A DNA stretch of 64,000 bases. Source: Fragum whitleyi (taxonomy: Eukaryota; Mollusca; Bivalvia; Cardiida; Cardiidae). The stretch covers positions 90,686,632 to 90,750,631 of the forward strand of contig OX411544.1 in assembly GCA_948146395.1 (NCBI GenBank), read 5' to 3'. The translations under genes were made by a program, and so were the position numbers. Shown here piece by piece: positions 11,038-22,987 of this stretch (positions are counted from its first letter, which is position 1; each line of letters starts with the position of its first letter). Under the pieces are notes generated by a model that did not search any database, was not told the DNA's origin, and was given only the letters and a program-made list of their open reading frames with translations.

Positions 11038-11303
11038 GATTGTCGAGGCTCTGGTTAGGCATAAGACTTCCAATCTCGAAGTCGTGGGTTCGATTCCCAC
11101 TAGCGGCAAATATCCTTTCCGACGTTTGTCTCTCACCAATGGGCAAATAATCGTAAACCTATGTGAGATAACAGTCGGAGGCTAGGAAAGGGTGTAGTGG
11201 TAGTACAGGTGAAAGAAATACCAGGAATCCATTGTTAGGTGCTCCTGCCGCCGCGATATAATTGCGAAATTGTTGGAAGCGGCGTAAAAACCCATTAAAA
11301 AAA
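11038..11303 (+). mobile_element. tRNA-derived SINE, family 1
   Basis: A tRNA-like head with a clear B box ('gtgggttcgattcccac') is followed by the family body and an A-rich end. The head's 5' acceptor strand does not pair with the 3' strand, so it is not a tRNA gene. It ends about 5 bp from the stop codon of the convergent NHL gene. Confidence 0.8.
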
Positions 11304-11307
11304 CAAA

Positions 11308-11991
11308 TTAGATGTCACAAATATTGTATCGAAATATCCTCACCGTCCCTGCGCTGTCCCCAACCCACAAATAACCCCGTCGGTCAATACCCAGGGCATT
11401 AGGACCCGAGATCCCGTCTCTCCGGTTAATCAGATTCATTACAAAGTTCCCATCTTTGTCGAGAACGTGTACACAGTCATTATTCCAGTCCGACACAAGT
11501 ATATATCCCTCCTCATCACAAACAATTCCATGTGGCAGAAAAGGCTTATCAGGGGCCTGGCCAGTTGGCGGTCCTTTGTACCAACATTTTATGGTGCCAT
11601 TTTTGCGCAGTATTGTGACCCCTGTAGTCCCCTCGCCGTAATCCGAAACACATACGTCGCCATTTGTATTTACCGCAACACGGTAAGGGTATCCGAATAT
11701 ATTCTTCTGGTCCTCGTCCTTCTCAACGGTCGCGACTATCTTCCCTTCGTTTGATAATTTGGCAATCATTCGCCGGGAACCAAATGAGGCTTGGCGCTGG
11801 TAACTGTCACGGAAACAGACGTACAGGCCATTCTTCCGGTCCCAGCTGATACCGCCGGGATAAAGATTGATGTAAGCAAAATCGGAGACCCTGAGTGTTT
11901 CTGGATTGAGACGCTTTATGCTCTTTTCCTTGAAGCTTGAGATCAGGAGAACATCGTCATGCCCTTCTGGATACGAAGTGATGTCGTTTAT
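11308..11991 (-). CDS. NHL gene exon 2 (beta-propeller)
   Basis: On the minus strand the acceptor is 'cttacccaaattttgcag|ataaac'. Encodes 227 residues and TAA at 11310-11308. At least four NHL-type blades are visible. Confidence 0.85.
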   Translation of the reverse strand: MNDITSYPEGHDDVLLISSFKEKSIKRLNPETLRVSDFAYINLYPGGISWDRKNGLYVCFRDSYQRQASFGSRRMIAKLSNEGKIVATVEKDEDQKNIFGYPYRVAVNTNGDVCVSDYGEGTTGVTILRKNGTIKCWYKGPPTGQAPDKPFLPHGIVCDEEGYILVSDWNNDCVHVLDKDGNFVMNLINRRDGISGPNALGIDRRGYLWVGDSAGTVRIFRYNICDI

Positions 11992-13554
11992 CTGCAAAAT
12001 TTGGGTAAGAGAATTACAGTTAAGAAATAAACAGAAAGTCAGTTCAAACATAGCAAAGCCGTGGGACAAAATGATGTAGCATTTGGTGTCTTTTATATGA
12101 AGAGGTACCTATCTAAAGTTTCTACATTAAACGCGAGCCTTGTGTATGACATTTTCAACAATGTCACGTGGAGCGCAAACATTGAGTATTCTTGACAGCC
12201 ACACAGGGAATATGTCGAATTAGTTCATCATCAAAAGAGTTTTTGGGTCAGTAAAATGAAAAGAGCTTAAAATGAAGCCTCTGATCAGACTATGCAAATA
12301 CACAGGCTTATCATAAGTCTTTACTGAGCACGGATGTAAAATTGTTGGAAATGTCACGCTCTGGCTCATGTGTGAAAGGCTTCCTAATAACACCAAGAGG
12401 CTAGTTCACCTGACCATAATGTCCAGGTTCCATGTCACTTAATGCCGCCATGGATTTTAATTTAACCCATTGACAGTTCATCCCATCGAAATTCAATCCT
12501 CAAACATCTTTGAATGAATGAAGATTGTTGGAGACTGAGTATGCGGAAAAATGTGTAATGGGAAACGAGTAAAACAAATGACTGAAAAGTGATTCATGTA
12601 GTATCTATAACGTTTACGAATATACAGTGTGTTGCGAGGTAGAACGAACATTTAAAGAAAGAAATAATTCTGCAAAATGTGTTTAACTTTCGATCCTTTT
12701 TGACTGAGAAGTCGCATGCCTTCGTGTAAGATCCATGCCAATTAAAGCTATATTTGCACTCCTGGCTCCGCCAATCGTAAACATATAACTTTCGTTATTT
12801 TCTCTTCATGAAAGATGTGTGAATATTACATTGAAAAAAACACCCTCGGTACCTTCGTGTCAAGAATAGCACTTTTGACTTTTCGACCAGATTTATCAAA
12901 TAGGATCATTCGCTGCTCCCAGTCGCAACACACCCAGGCATGGTCTTGACCAACGGGCGCAATGGCATGGATAGTTATCTCATCAGCGTTGGCTTTATCT
13001 GTACACTTGAACGTCTTGACAAGTTTGACCTCTGACCTTCTAGTGGCTTGTATTGACCGCTCTATGTTGGTCATTGATATCGATGCACTTTCCTGGAAAA
13101 CGTAGCGCCCTACAAGCTTCTGGAATGTTTTATCACTAATTTCACCTTCGAAAAAAGAAACTTCCCTTTTAGAAAACAGTTCTTTATCGTCAAAACTTGA
13201 GTTGTTGATCGATGATACTTGAGATGTATTTAAACTAAAGTCGATTTTAGGATCTGCTTTACGTGGCGTAGATCTATATAAAGGCACTTTATCTGACGAT
13301 TTCGACCGAGGACTGGAGTTTATTTCTTTCAATTTGTCAACAGCTTGGTGAATTCTTTGCATTTCCTTGTCAAAATCTTTCTTGAGTTGATCTAGCATAT
13401 GGGATATAAACACGTCTAATTCATGGTGTAGAATTTTAGCTCGTTCGCGTATCTTTTGCACTGTCTGTTCCACGTGGATTATGATAGTGTCTTCATACGC
13501 CAGAATGTCTCGTAACGCCCTCTTACGGTTCATTTCTCCACCGCGACTGGACAT
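11308..13554 (-). CDS. Coiled-coil/NHL beta-propeller protein, TRIM-NHL-like, no RING
   Basis: Two exons, 13554-12853 and 11991-11308, join in phase 0 (aag|gtaccg ... ttttgcag|ata) to give 461 residues. Residues about 12-80 form a charged amphipathic helix (VEQTVQKIRERAKILHHELD) typical of a TRIM coiled coil. A Ser-rich linker follows to about 185, then a six-bladed-type NHL propeller. Its repeats include GYPYRVAVNTNGDVCVSDYG, LPHGIVCDEEGYILVSDWNN and GPNALGIDRRGYLWVGDSAG. NHL propellers bind RNA or protein partners. TRIM2/3/71-like proteins normally carry RING and B-box domains ahead of the coiled coil; none precedes this ATG. The sequence just upstream has no 3' splice site, so I take this ATG as the start. 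Molluscs are known for large families of such proteins. The cellular role cannot be read from the sequence. The SINE immediately downstream supplies antisense SINE sequence to the 3' UTR. Confidence 0.85.
11992..12852 (-). other. Intron of the NHL gene
   Basis: An 861 bp GT-AG intron. It contains one arm of the repeat described at 6360-6720 (12280-12385: 'aaattgttggaaatgtcacg'). Nothing else recognised. Confidence 0.7.
12853..13554 (-). CDS. NHL gene exon 1 (coiled coil, linker, first blade)
   Basis: Encodes 234 residues. The donor is 'acgaag|gtaccg', chosen over the later 'gagg|gtgttt' because only the former keeps phase 0 with exon 2. A second in-frame Met lies at residue 8. Confidence 0.82.
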
Positions 13555-14390
13555 TTTCGTATGCCGTAAAGGATTTAAATATGTTCCGCCTTTTACACCG
13601 TACAGTGTATCGATTTTTGATATATTCCTATTTGTAACTTATTGTTTATACGTTTAGAATATTAATCCAACATTATCAGTACGTCGATTAAATCCACCGT
13701 CGTTCTAAATTCTGCAAACGACATGTTTCTTGAATAATTATAACCATTCTGACAGTTTATTGAAATTTATCTAAGCACTTCGTTTAGTGAAAACTATCGC
13801 GGTGTTTATAGTGATTTTGTTGACATCATATAGGCTAAATATGTTACACACTTTTATAGAGTTTTATGTTAAGCATTCGGTGCAGATCTATATTTATCTT
13901 TAGTTTAAATAAATCTTATAGCGAGAATACATTCCTATAAGCTTGGCTCATTTACAGACTCAATAATTAAAGAAATAGATATTAACAGGTTAAAAATCGT
14001 AGTATTATGTTCTTAATCCATTCATGTTAAGTCTTGCGGTTTATACGTTTGATTGTAAAATACGGAGTAAACACATTCTTTTTGTGAGATAAAATTACTA
14101 CCATACTTGTTTTAATCAATGGATTTTTCAAAGTCATTTCGACGTGGCCCTTCACGCAAAATTATCGATCTGTTTAGATCTAGATCAGAAAGAATGTACT
14201 TTTCACACTGCACGAAGCGTAATCGGCATCGATTGTTAGGTTTAAACCTTTTCATTCTATAGACCAGCAATTTCAAGTGAGTGATCAAAGACCATTTTTT
14301 CATTAAAAATGATAGGAGATAACGGTTTCTTGAACCTCGCTCTTGCTTGCGGATCTATACATTCGATAATGATACTTAATATGTACAAAT
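13555..14390. other. Region upstream of NHL gene, no gene seen
   Basis: Should contain the NHL gene promoter. No convincing TATA or CCAAT arrangement could be assigned. Confidence 0.35.
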
Positions 14391-14461
14391 TTAAGTGATT
14401 TATCCAAGATCAATTGTGTCTATACATGTATAGACAAAATTGATCTTGGATCACTCACTTA
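14391..14461. repeat. Perfect-type palindrome
   Basis: 'tccaagatcaattgtgtcta' pairs with 'tagacaaaattgatcttgga' around 'tacatgta'; flanks 'ttaagtga' and 'tcacttaa' extend the stem. Confidence 0.75.
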
Positions 14462-14473
14462 AACTCACTAATT

Positions 14474-14578
14474 TCATGGAGGTATGAAACTAAAATCCTA
14501 ATCACACTCGCGTGTAAATCCCCTTCGCGTATTCTTACAAAGTGTTAATCTTTTTTTAGTTTAATACCTCCATGAAAT
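14474..14578. mobile_element. Foldback element, 'aggtatgaaact' family, copy 1
   Basis: Arms 'catggaggtatgaaactaaa' and 'agtttaatacctccatg' surround a centre with 'cccttcgcgtattc'. A sister copy is 240 bp downstream; decayed relatives lie at 30155-30270 and 37825-37900. Confidence 0.65.
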
Positions 14579-14814
14579 CAAAAAGAATGAAGAAATACTC
14601 TCTTAATTTCTTGAATATTTTTATTCTATTTGTGTTTACCAGGATTCGTGCATTCTGATTGGCTGGTAAATTGGTACAATCACTTATGAAAACAATTTTG
14701 ATTATACAGTTTTTTTGTAAGCTTCCTCTAAAAGCTCTTTCATTCACAATACATGAATTTGAGGGTAAATCTTTACATTTATGCTACAAAATATTAAATT
14801 GAATGTAAAGGATT

Positions 14815-14925
14815 TCTAGGAGGTATAAATTAAGATCCTAATCACATTCGTGCATAAATCCGCTTCGCGTATTCATACAGTGTTATTAGGTTTTTAGTTT
14901 CATAGCTCCACGAAATCAAGAAATA
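14815..14925. mobile_element. Foldback element, 'aggtatgaaact' family, copy 2
   Basis: 'taggaggtataaattaagat' and 'tagtttcatagctccacg' form the arms; the centre 'cgcttcgcgtattcatac' matches copy 1. Confidence 0.6.
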
Positions 14926-15879
14926 CTATTTTCATCTCTCAAATAAAAAAAGACAAAAGCCCAAACAGCTCAAATGAGAGGTACACTTGCCTTATCCAGT
15001 CCTAAGGTCCTTAATAATAATTCGTAATAAAGACTTATTTGAAAAAAAGTATATCAACTTGATGTCAGAAAGTAGATCGTGTTTCATTTTCATGAAATTA
15101 TAAATTGGAAAACCTAATGGCACTGTATGAATACGAGACTATAGACTTTAAGCCTCTTACCTCAATTAAAACACACACACAAAAAAATATTTTCGTTTCT
15201 TAATTATAATTTGATATATCGAACAAAAAACAAATAATTTGCTAATTTTGGGACAAGTTTAATGAACCTATCTAGTGCAAAATCGCAAACGAATATCTGC
15301 GTGCTCTAATTACGTAATAATTTAATTTTCAACTTGTTGAGTCCATGATTAAAGTCTGATTGAGGAGGAGTTCATCCCCCATCAGACTTTATTCACGGCC
15401 ACATCAACGCGAAAATGAAATTATTTCCATTATAACACTATCACAATTCTGAAATTAGTTGTATTATCCTTTTGTTGGTGTAAAATAGTTAATTACATTT
15501 TTCTGGATGTAGAATCTAATGGAAAATTAATGATAGAGACATTGGGAACATTTCACAGAAAAAGAAGCGCGTCTTTTAGCCCACGGGTTTCATGACGTCA
15601 AAAGCATCAATGTTCCCGCAAAGGATGACGTTGAGATAATAAATGGACGCAGATGTACACAGTAAAACACCTGACATGTGAATTTCATAGCGAATAAAGT
15701 TTTATGTTATTTCTTTAATTTCATATTAGCGTTTTTCGCCATCGTGTTATGATCTTTGTTCGTGGAGGTATAAATATTTGTTCGGTCAATTCAAACATTT
15801 GCTTTTCATAGACGAAACTTGAAATCAAAGTATATGTGGCTCTTCGGGCTAGAAAGGACCATCTTGAAACTCCGTAAAA
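14926..15879. other. Non-coding, with a hairpin at 15345-15400
   Basis: The only structure seen is 'taaagtctgattgaggagga' against 'atcagactttatt'. The same hairpin in longer form is at 59850-59985. Confidence 0.45.
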
Positions 15880-16289
15880 TACAGTAAGTTACATCGTGAA
15901 ATTAACATTCATCTTAATCAAAATGATTCTTAATCATTCACTCAGCGCTACATTTATTCATTCAAAACACTCACTCATTCAAACCATTCGTAATCGCTCC
16001 AAATTTACTAGAAAGATAAGATCAACAACTTCATTCGAAATAACTATAGGTAGAAAAATGGCTGAATGGTTCTTGAAGAAATATGCAGCTTTTTATAGAC
16101 CTTGTAAGCATCTTTTATTGAAGAGAGGCAGCAAATATTGCTTATTTTGTTCATTATAAACAAAATAAGCGGTATTGGATTTTCTCACTTTTATTTCGCT
16201 CAAAACTTACTGCTCTAACTCATTCAATTTTATTTCGAAATCATTCCAAAATCATGCACCTTGTCAATCTCGTAATGTTGTTAACTGTA
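15880..16289 (+). mobile_element. MITE, tacagttaacaac family, complete
   Basis: About 410 bp, ends 'tacagtaagttacatcgtg' and 'cgtaatgttgttaactgta', with the inner hairpin 'attgcttattttgttc'/'gaacaaaat' style centre. Same layout as 20649-21058. Confidence 0.7.
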
Positions 16290-17386
16290 GATATTTTCAA
16301 ATAAGATACAGTAGAGGGCAACCGAAGGTCGGACTTCATTAGCAGGGAGGGAATGGGGGTCAACACCTTTAATAAATGGAGAAAGTATATTAAATCTGGC
16401 AAAAATCAAAGGGAAATTTTTAGAATGAAATTCAGTAAAATGTGAAGTTACAACTTGATTTAAATATAATTAAAACAAAAACACATCATTTTTTAAGGAG
16501 AATTTCTCATTTACGAGTATTTTAACCAATAACAGTATGTCTTTTTAACACGTAAGCATTTTTCTACACTTCAACACTTGACAATTCAAGAAATGAGTAT
16601 TTCATTGGCTAAAAACACGATTGCAAAAGATTAACAAGAAAGCGAAGCTACCATTTTGAATAACGAAGTGGCCGCCATTGATTAACTGACCATCGCTTTG
16701 GTCAACAATATCATTAATCATAGGCCTCTTTAACTACAGAAAGAGATTATTTGGTTTTGGATAAAGACATTTACTGTTATGAAATAGAGATATTAACACT
16801 TGTCCGGTACTATGCCTAAAATAGGATATAGTGTCTTTTTATGTGTTTATTAAGTTGATATTCCAACAAAAGAAAACAAAATTACTTTTTTTTTCATAAT
16901 GATAAATCACTCTATTTTAAAATCATGACAGCAATTGTAGATTCGGAGATGGCTATCATTTTTGTAGAAAGCAATGAAATATAATATTATATTGTAAGAT
17001 TTAGCATTAACTATTTTAAGTGTTATTCTCGTGTGGTTTTCAATTTGTTAATACAACAAGAGTAGGGGGATGATAAAGACCCTTTTGCTTATGACAGATC
17101 TACCTCAATTACCTCATTAAAAAAAGAAAAAGAAAAAAAAACACGTGTTTACCATATTTAGTTTCAAGATGACAGCGACTTGCAAATGCAAATACAAAGA
17201 TCGAGTCCAATACCAGCATATAAAGTTGGTAAATGTCTTTTTGTGCGTTTATCAAATCGATAACCAAGCAAACATGAAGAGAAAGATTTTTTCCATAATG
17301 ACAACGATGTTGGAAATCGAAATGGCTGACATTTCATAATCAAAATTCAAACAATTTGGCTGACAGCTATTGCAATGATTTTTTCT
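16290..17386. other. Non-coding, nothing recognised
   Basis: Short open frames only. No splice-site-bounded exon with family similarity. Confidence 0.4.
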
Positions 17387-18367
17387 TAGCTCACATGAGC
17401 ACGACGTGCTCAAGGGGACCTTTAGGATCACCCTGAGTCCGTCGTGCATCGTAGGACGTGCGTCGTAAACAATCTTAAAAACTTTTTTTCCTGGACCACT
17501 GGGCCAATTGCAATGAAGTTTTGCCAAAATCTTCCTTGGTGACTCTCTTTAAAAGTTGTTGGCCACATTCTGGTTGGCCCTTAAATGTGGGAGTAGCATT
17601 TTTCCCCTCTGAAATCTTTGAACGACATCTCCTGAAAAATTTGTTCGATTTCAATGAAACTTTACCAGAATGATCCTTAGGTGACCCACTATAATAATTG
17701 TTCATGATATTGATTGACCAATAATAATGGGCGTGGCAGGGCGGGTTTTTTTTAGCCCGAGTTGTTTGAACAGTTCTACTCCGGAACCACTGGGCCGATT
17801 TCAATGAAACTTTACCAGAATGATCCTTGGGTGACCCCCTTTTAAAACTTGTTCTTGAAAATTTGATTGGCCCATAAATATGGGCGTGGCAGGGCGGAGC
17901 TTATTTTGAGCCCGAAATCTTTGAACAATATCTCCTCCTGAACCTCTGGGTCAATGTAAATGAAACTTTACCAGAATGTTCCTTTGCTGACAATCTTCAA
18001 AAATTGTTCTCGGTATTTGATTGGCCCATAAAAATGGGCATAGCAGGGAGGGGCTTATTTTGAGCCTAAAATATTTAAGCAGGGTGGATTTCAATCAAAC
18101 TTGACAGAAATATTCCTTGAGTGACCAATCTCAAAACTTGTTTGTGGAATTTTGATTGACCCCCCCCCCCCCCCAGGACATGACAGGGCTTTTTTAAGCC
18201 TGGACGTGGAAGGGTGCATATGGGGCCTATTTTATTTTGAAGTTTTGTAATAACATCTCAATTTCAACAACTAGGCAAATTTGAATAGGACTTTGCCAGA
18301 AAGTTACTTAGTTGAGATCCACTGGACAATTAAATTTGAGGTTTAGGGCCATTCTGACCCTCTTGAT
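17387..18367 (+). mobile_element. HINE/pearl-like tandem-repeat element
   Basis: Left end 'agctcacatgagcacgacgtgctc' type stem-loop, then a 'gtccgtcgtgc' microsatellite-like patch. About five decayed monomers of roughly 150 bp follow ('gaaactttaccagaatg', 'cccataaatatgggcgtggc'). Right end 'agggccattctgaccct' hairpin plus CTTGAT. No terminal inverted repeats and no coding capacity; the layout fits Helitron-associated non-autonomous elements. Confidence 0.65.
18160..18174 (+). repeat. Homopolymer of 15 C
   Basis: Lies inside a HINE monomer where other copies read 'gaccccca'. Likely expansion of a short C run. Confidence 0.85.
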
Positions 18368-18545
18368 TATTCTCCATCTTTTTTGGTAACTTAGATATAG
18401 AAAGATATAGAACGTAACCTTTGAAAATAATTTCTAAATATGCATACTTACTTGAGATATGTGTTGTCAACTGAAACAATACACACAATACACACATCCC
18501 GGAGTTATATCTCCTCCATATATACAGGTAGCAAAAATGTTTTAG

Positions 18546-18590
18546 CTTTTATTATTATTATTATTATTAATTTATTTATTTTTCATTATC
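18546..18590 (+). repeat. ATT microsatellite
   Basis: 'attattattattattatt' grading into 'tttatttattttt'. Confidence 0.8.
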
Positions 18591-18713
18591 TTTGATTTAC
18601 CCATTCTGATATTGCTTCCTGAATTCAAGTACTATGAAACATCGGTACTCTTGGCAATGCCAATATGACTTGTGGCATCTTGAAATTGAATGCGGGGACC
18701 TCTTGAATGGTAG

Positions 18714-19989
18714 TTAAGGTAAATGCGGACACATAGAGAGCCATTTTAGGTCCAAATTTTAAATTGTCTGCAAATCATGCCATATGCGATAAAACTGAAC
18801 TTTGAAGTACCCGCTTTCATATTTCGGTCATAAAAAGGGATTAAATGACGTAGAGTTGACGCCATGACGTCATCAAGGGGCCGACCCCTTTTTTGGGGAC
18901 CAAATTCAGTAATTGTTCATTTTTTCGGAAATAATGAACCGAACGCCATTTGCTTCGCATAAAGATGCCTGATATTTTGTTTTGATTGATATGAAGATAT
19001 AAGTATAAGAAATACAATTAAGTGTAACATATTAAATGTTAATGCCTTCTGCGTTGCTGTTTTCGAGTACAGTTACTGAAAATATTGCCTTTTACCTCGA
19101 AAATTTGTCCGGTGACCCATGCTGAAATTTAGATATGTTGCTGCTAAAGAAGATTTTCTAAATAAAAACCATGTGTCTTCGGGTTAGATTTTTTGTAAAA
19201 TTCAATTCCGCGAAGATATCGCAAATCAAAGGATACTTCAACGTCGCGTCAAATATTCACAAAAGCTGTCCTTTTAAACGGATGAAAAATTTAGTGAATT
19301 TTCGTATTTTTTAAAATCCCATTCAGATTTGATACTTCTGAAGCCTATATTTAACAATAAACCTTAATTTCAAATATTTTAGAATACGTTATTACACGAA
19401 GATTGGCTCCAAATAAGCATAGTACCGATGGTTTTGGTGCCACGTCGAATTCGACGAAAAATGTTGCAACAACTTCACAAAATCGAATTTAATAAAAAAT
19501 CTTACCCGAAGACATATCATTTTTATTTGATTAATGCAAAGCATATTCTTTTCGCTTCAAAATAACAAAATATCAACATAGGTCACCGGGCAAAATTTTG
19601 AAAAAAATCTATTTATTAACAAAAAAAGAATTGAAAAAAGGGACGTCAAATCTTAAAAATTGCGAAGAAGATAGCGTTTCGGGCCTGTTTTTCTATTTGA
19701 ATGTGAACAGAAATTAATAGACTAGCTCGGGCGTTCTTGGACTTTCTAACTGATTTTTTTTTCGTAAATATCGGCCGATTAATTCAGAAAATATTTGCAA
19801 ATACTGATTTTGGCGGGTCGAAAAGGGGTTAGCCCCTTAATGACGTCACGACGTCGATTGGGCGAGCTTCGGACCCTTTTCATTGCATATTAGCTAATGC
19901 ACTCATTTCAAATATAATTCTCAGCAATTATTGTGAGATTTTAAGAAAGTCGAAAATTCCACAGTATCATCTGTCCGCAGTCACCTTAA
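18714..19989 (+). mobile_element. 1.3 kb TTAA-flanked DNA transposon, non-autonomous, copy A
   Basis: Ends 'ttaaggtaaatgcggacac' and 'ctgtccgcagtcaccttaa' form terminal inverted repeats inside a TTAA site. Sub-terminal hairpins 'aaggggccgacccctt' and 'ggggttagcccctt' sit beside TGACGTCA/GACGTC palindromes. No open frame of transposase length. The whole element is repeated in opposite orientation at 54142-55443. Confidence 0.8.
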
Positions 19990-20648
19990 AACAGGGTTCA
20001 GGAATAGACACACATTTGAAGACTTGGGGTCGATCTTGTTTACCTTATTAATATTTCTTTGACTTGATAATATTTACTTGTTAGACAGCCTATTCGTTTG
20101 AAGTGCTATTTTAGAGTAATCTAGGCATGAAACTTTTTTCTTGTATTTTTGAGAATCCTCATCGAATATGAATAAAATATTCCTATTGGTCGTTTAAATG
20201 CTCATTTTAATATTCAAGATAGTCTTATATTATTGAACAAAAATTGCTTTAATGGTAAATTGTATTAATGAAATTTGTTAAGGGAATCTTCTTCAGTGTT
20301 TCCTAACCTTTCTTTTGACTACACTGTACAAAGAATGGGAGACAAAAAGTCCAAGAGTATCCAATAATATTTGTAGGGGTATAACTCTACACTCTTAATT
20401 GAACATCATCTGGTCAAAACAAATACATAGTGTATTTTATTGTATGTCCTAAGACATATTAAGACATATTATCAGCATCTAAATACAATAAGCTCCATGA
20501 AGAGTCACTGGTGAGGAAACTTATCGAAGGTCTTACTAAAGTCAACCTGGTCGCCGTCATCCAGGCTTAATGCGATGTCCTGAATTATAAGACCAGACTA
20601 GCTTTCATATAAGCGTTTCTTTCTGAGGCCGTGTTGACTCTCTGTAGG
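19990..20648. other. Non-coding, nothing recognised
   Basis: No exon or element border apart from a duplicated 'taagacatattaagacatatt' at about 20450. Confidence 0.4.
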
Positions 20649-21058
20649 TACAGTTAACAACATCGTAAAATTGACTATCATTCCGATCAAAATCATCCAT
20701 AATCATTCACTCAGCGCTCCACTCATTCATTCCAAACACTCGCCCAAATCGATCAAAACTCCAAAATCGTAAGAAAACATTTCGAAATCGTCTAAGGCGA
20801 TTAACGTTTTATTCAAATCGATCAAAATATTCTATGATTTTATTGGCTGGTGTGGCTTTTGAAGTGACTGATTGGTCCACAAATACACACCTAAACAGAT
20901 CCAGTACCGCTAATTTTGTTCAGGATGAACAAAATAAGCGGTACTGGATTACCTCCCATTAATTTCACTCAAAACTCGCTCCTAACACTCAATCAATTTC
21001 ATTCCTATATAATTCCAAAAGCATTCACCTGGGCAAATTCACGATGTTGTTAACTGTA
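20649..21058 (+). mobile_element. MITE, tacagttaacaac family, reference copy
   Basis: Terminal inverted repeats 'tacagttaacaacatcgt' and 'acgatgttgttaactgta' are perfect over 18 bp. The internal palindrome is 'cagtaccgctaattttgttc'/'gaacaaaataagcggtactg'. 410 bp, no coding sequence. Other copies: 8308, 10902, 15880, 38783 and fragments. Confidence 0.85.
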
Positions 21059-22099
21059 TGCCATGTTCCTCGGTGTTCTTATGACTTTACTCTCTACGAT
21101 GTGTTCCAAGGTTTTACAGCAGAACTAGGTCAGCGATATGGATCGATAGTTTGCTGGAGCAGTACTGTTCCTCTTCTTGAAAATCGCGATAACCAGAGTG
21201 TATTTCCCGTATTCTTACGAAAAAATCAAACGTAAATCAAAATCACAAATCGTACCCGATGTTTTTATTCATTGTTAGATTTCGCCTTGCAATACCTCAT
21301 TGAAACCGTCTGTAGAAGACGATTCCAATGGGATGATACATGGCAGAATTCCATATTTAGTTACTACTGTAGATGCAACTGTAATTTTTGACTTACGCAA
21401 AAATGGTCGTCAGATGTTTAATAAAACGTAAACCAGGCCTTCAGAAAGTAATGTTCGAAATGCCAGGGTCAGGACAGGGGCAAAATCCCTCAGAAACCTA
21501 GGAAGCGAGCCGTCTGGCCCTTCGGCTTTGTGGGGATTTAGGTAAAGTTACAGTTTTTTCACTCCGTTTACAGTGATGTTAAAAGGCTCCTTAGCCGGGT
21601 ATATGTCTGTGTCCATTGTTTGGGGATTGGTAAATTCCTCTTTGTAAAAAACAGCGGGTCTCGATAAACATTATACAGTATATTTCAGGGTATGTGATAA
21701 AAATTTGGCAAATTGATTGTAAGGATCTCCGCCTTTATTTTCGGATCACCGTGACAAATTCCTTCACTATTCAGTATTTAAACAACAGAGCTTTTACGTT
21801 TCTTACTGTTAATGTAGGACTATATAGCTTCTTTGGATTTTTATCACCACTTATCAATTCTTGCATATTTATTGGTGTTAGATGCTACCTTGCATTCATG
21901 TTGGGTTTCCTTCTGGAGTTGTTGGTAGTTTTTGGACAAAAATAGCTTCAATGATGTTGTTTAGTCTGGCTTTTTGTGTGTGTGTGTTGTTTTTTGTTGT
22001 TGTTTTTTTTTTTGTCAGACGTTTTGCCTTCCTAGTGATCCAACGTTGTTTGAATCGACTGGAGATCATCTTTCAGGATACCTTATACTAGATAGATAG
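21059..22099. other. Non-coding, nothing recognised
   Basis: Open frames at 21694-22091 read as hydrophobic, T-rich sequence without family features; a TG/T microsatellite runs near 21980-22010. Confidence 0.35.
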
Positions 22100-22987
22100 A
22101 TTTTATTCAGGTAAACTAGGAAATTACAGTACATGGTAAAATATTAAGAAAACGCATATAAAAATGAATATATCACAGTGCGTTTTTCATACCATGTCTG
22201 TCATATCCAAACCTGGGATAACGCAAAAAAGAGATAGGATATCTCTTATTTCCATTGCGGTCCCTGGGTGTGGCTGACACGGAGAGACATGATGTTATAC
22301 TGCTAAATTTGCTAAATTTGCTAACATAGAGTTGATGATTTTACAATTACATGTAAATGTAAAACAATTAAATCACAGACAGGTAAAGAGACGTTAATGA
22401 ACCCATTCCTAAGCATTATATCACAGAGTTGTTTGTAAAATATCACAGATTTTCAAGAAAGTGTTCTTTAAGTTTTGCTTTGAACATGGGGAGAGATCTG
22501 CACGTTTTAAGACTTGTTGGAAGACTGCTCCAAAGGTTACAGCACACGTAAGAAAATGATTTTCTTCCGTGCGTCCCAACCTTTGGAACAGCAAAACAAC
22601 CATTTATACTGAATTGCGTGCTGTAAGAATGTGAGGTGGCTGCTTCTACAAATTGGTCCATCACATAGTCTGGCGCAAGTCCGTTCTTAATTTTGAAAAC
22701 ATTTATAAGAGTTATTTGTTCAATACGTTTTTCAACTGGCAGCCAGTTTAAAGTTTTAAAGTGAGTTCTGTTGATACTGGATCTGTAGTGCAGTTCCAAA
22801 ACAAACCTTATCAGTTTATTTTGCATGATTTGAAATTTGTTACTCCACATTTATTCAGATAAAAGTACCAGAAAACACAGGCATAGTCAAAATAACATTG
22901 GATCCAGGATGACACTAATAATTGTCTGGTGTGCAATGATAAGAACTTGCTTTCACGATACAGAAACTTCAATTTAGCATTTGCTTT

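Noticed and set aside
11041..11106. tRNA gene with clear B box
   Set aside because: The 5' acceptor strand does not pair with the 3' strand, and it is the head of a SINE.
11456..11849. Plus-strand genes opposite the NHL exon
   Set aside because: Three overlapping frames are antisense shadows of the NHL coding exon.
12841..12848. Alternative donor 'gagg|gtgttt' for NHL exon 1
   Set aside because: It would put exon 2 out of frame; 'aag|gtaccg' at 12853 keeps phase 0.
21694..22091. Small hydrophobic membrane protein genes
   Set aside because: T-rich low-complexity sequence gives Phe/Leu/Val-rich frames in two registers; no conserved features.
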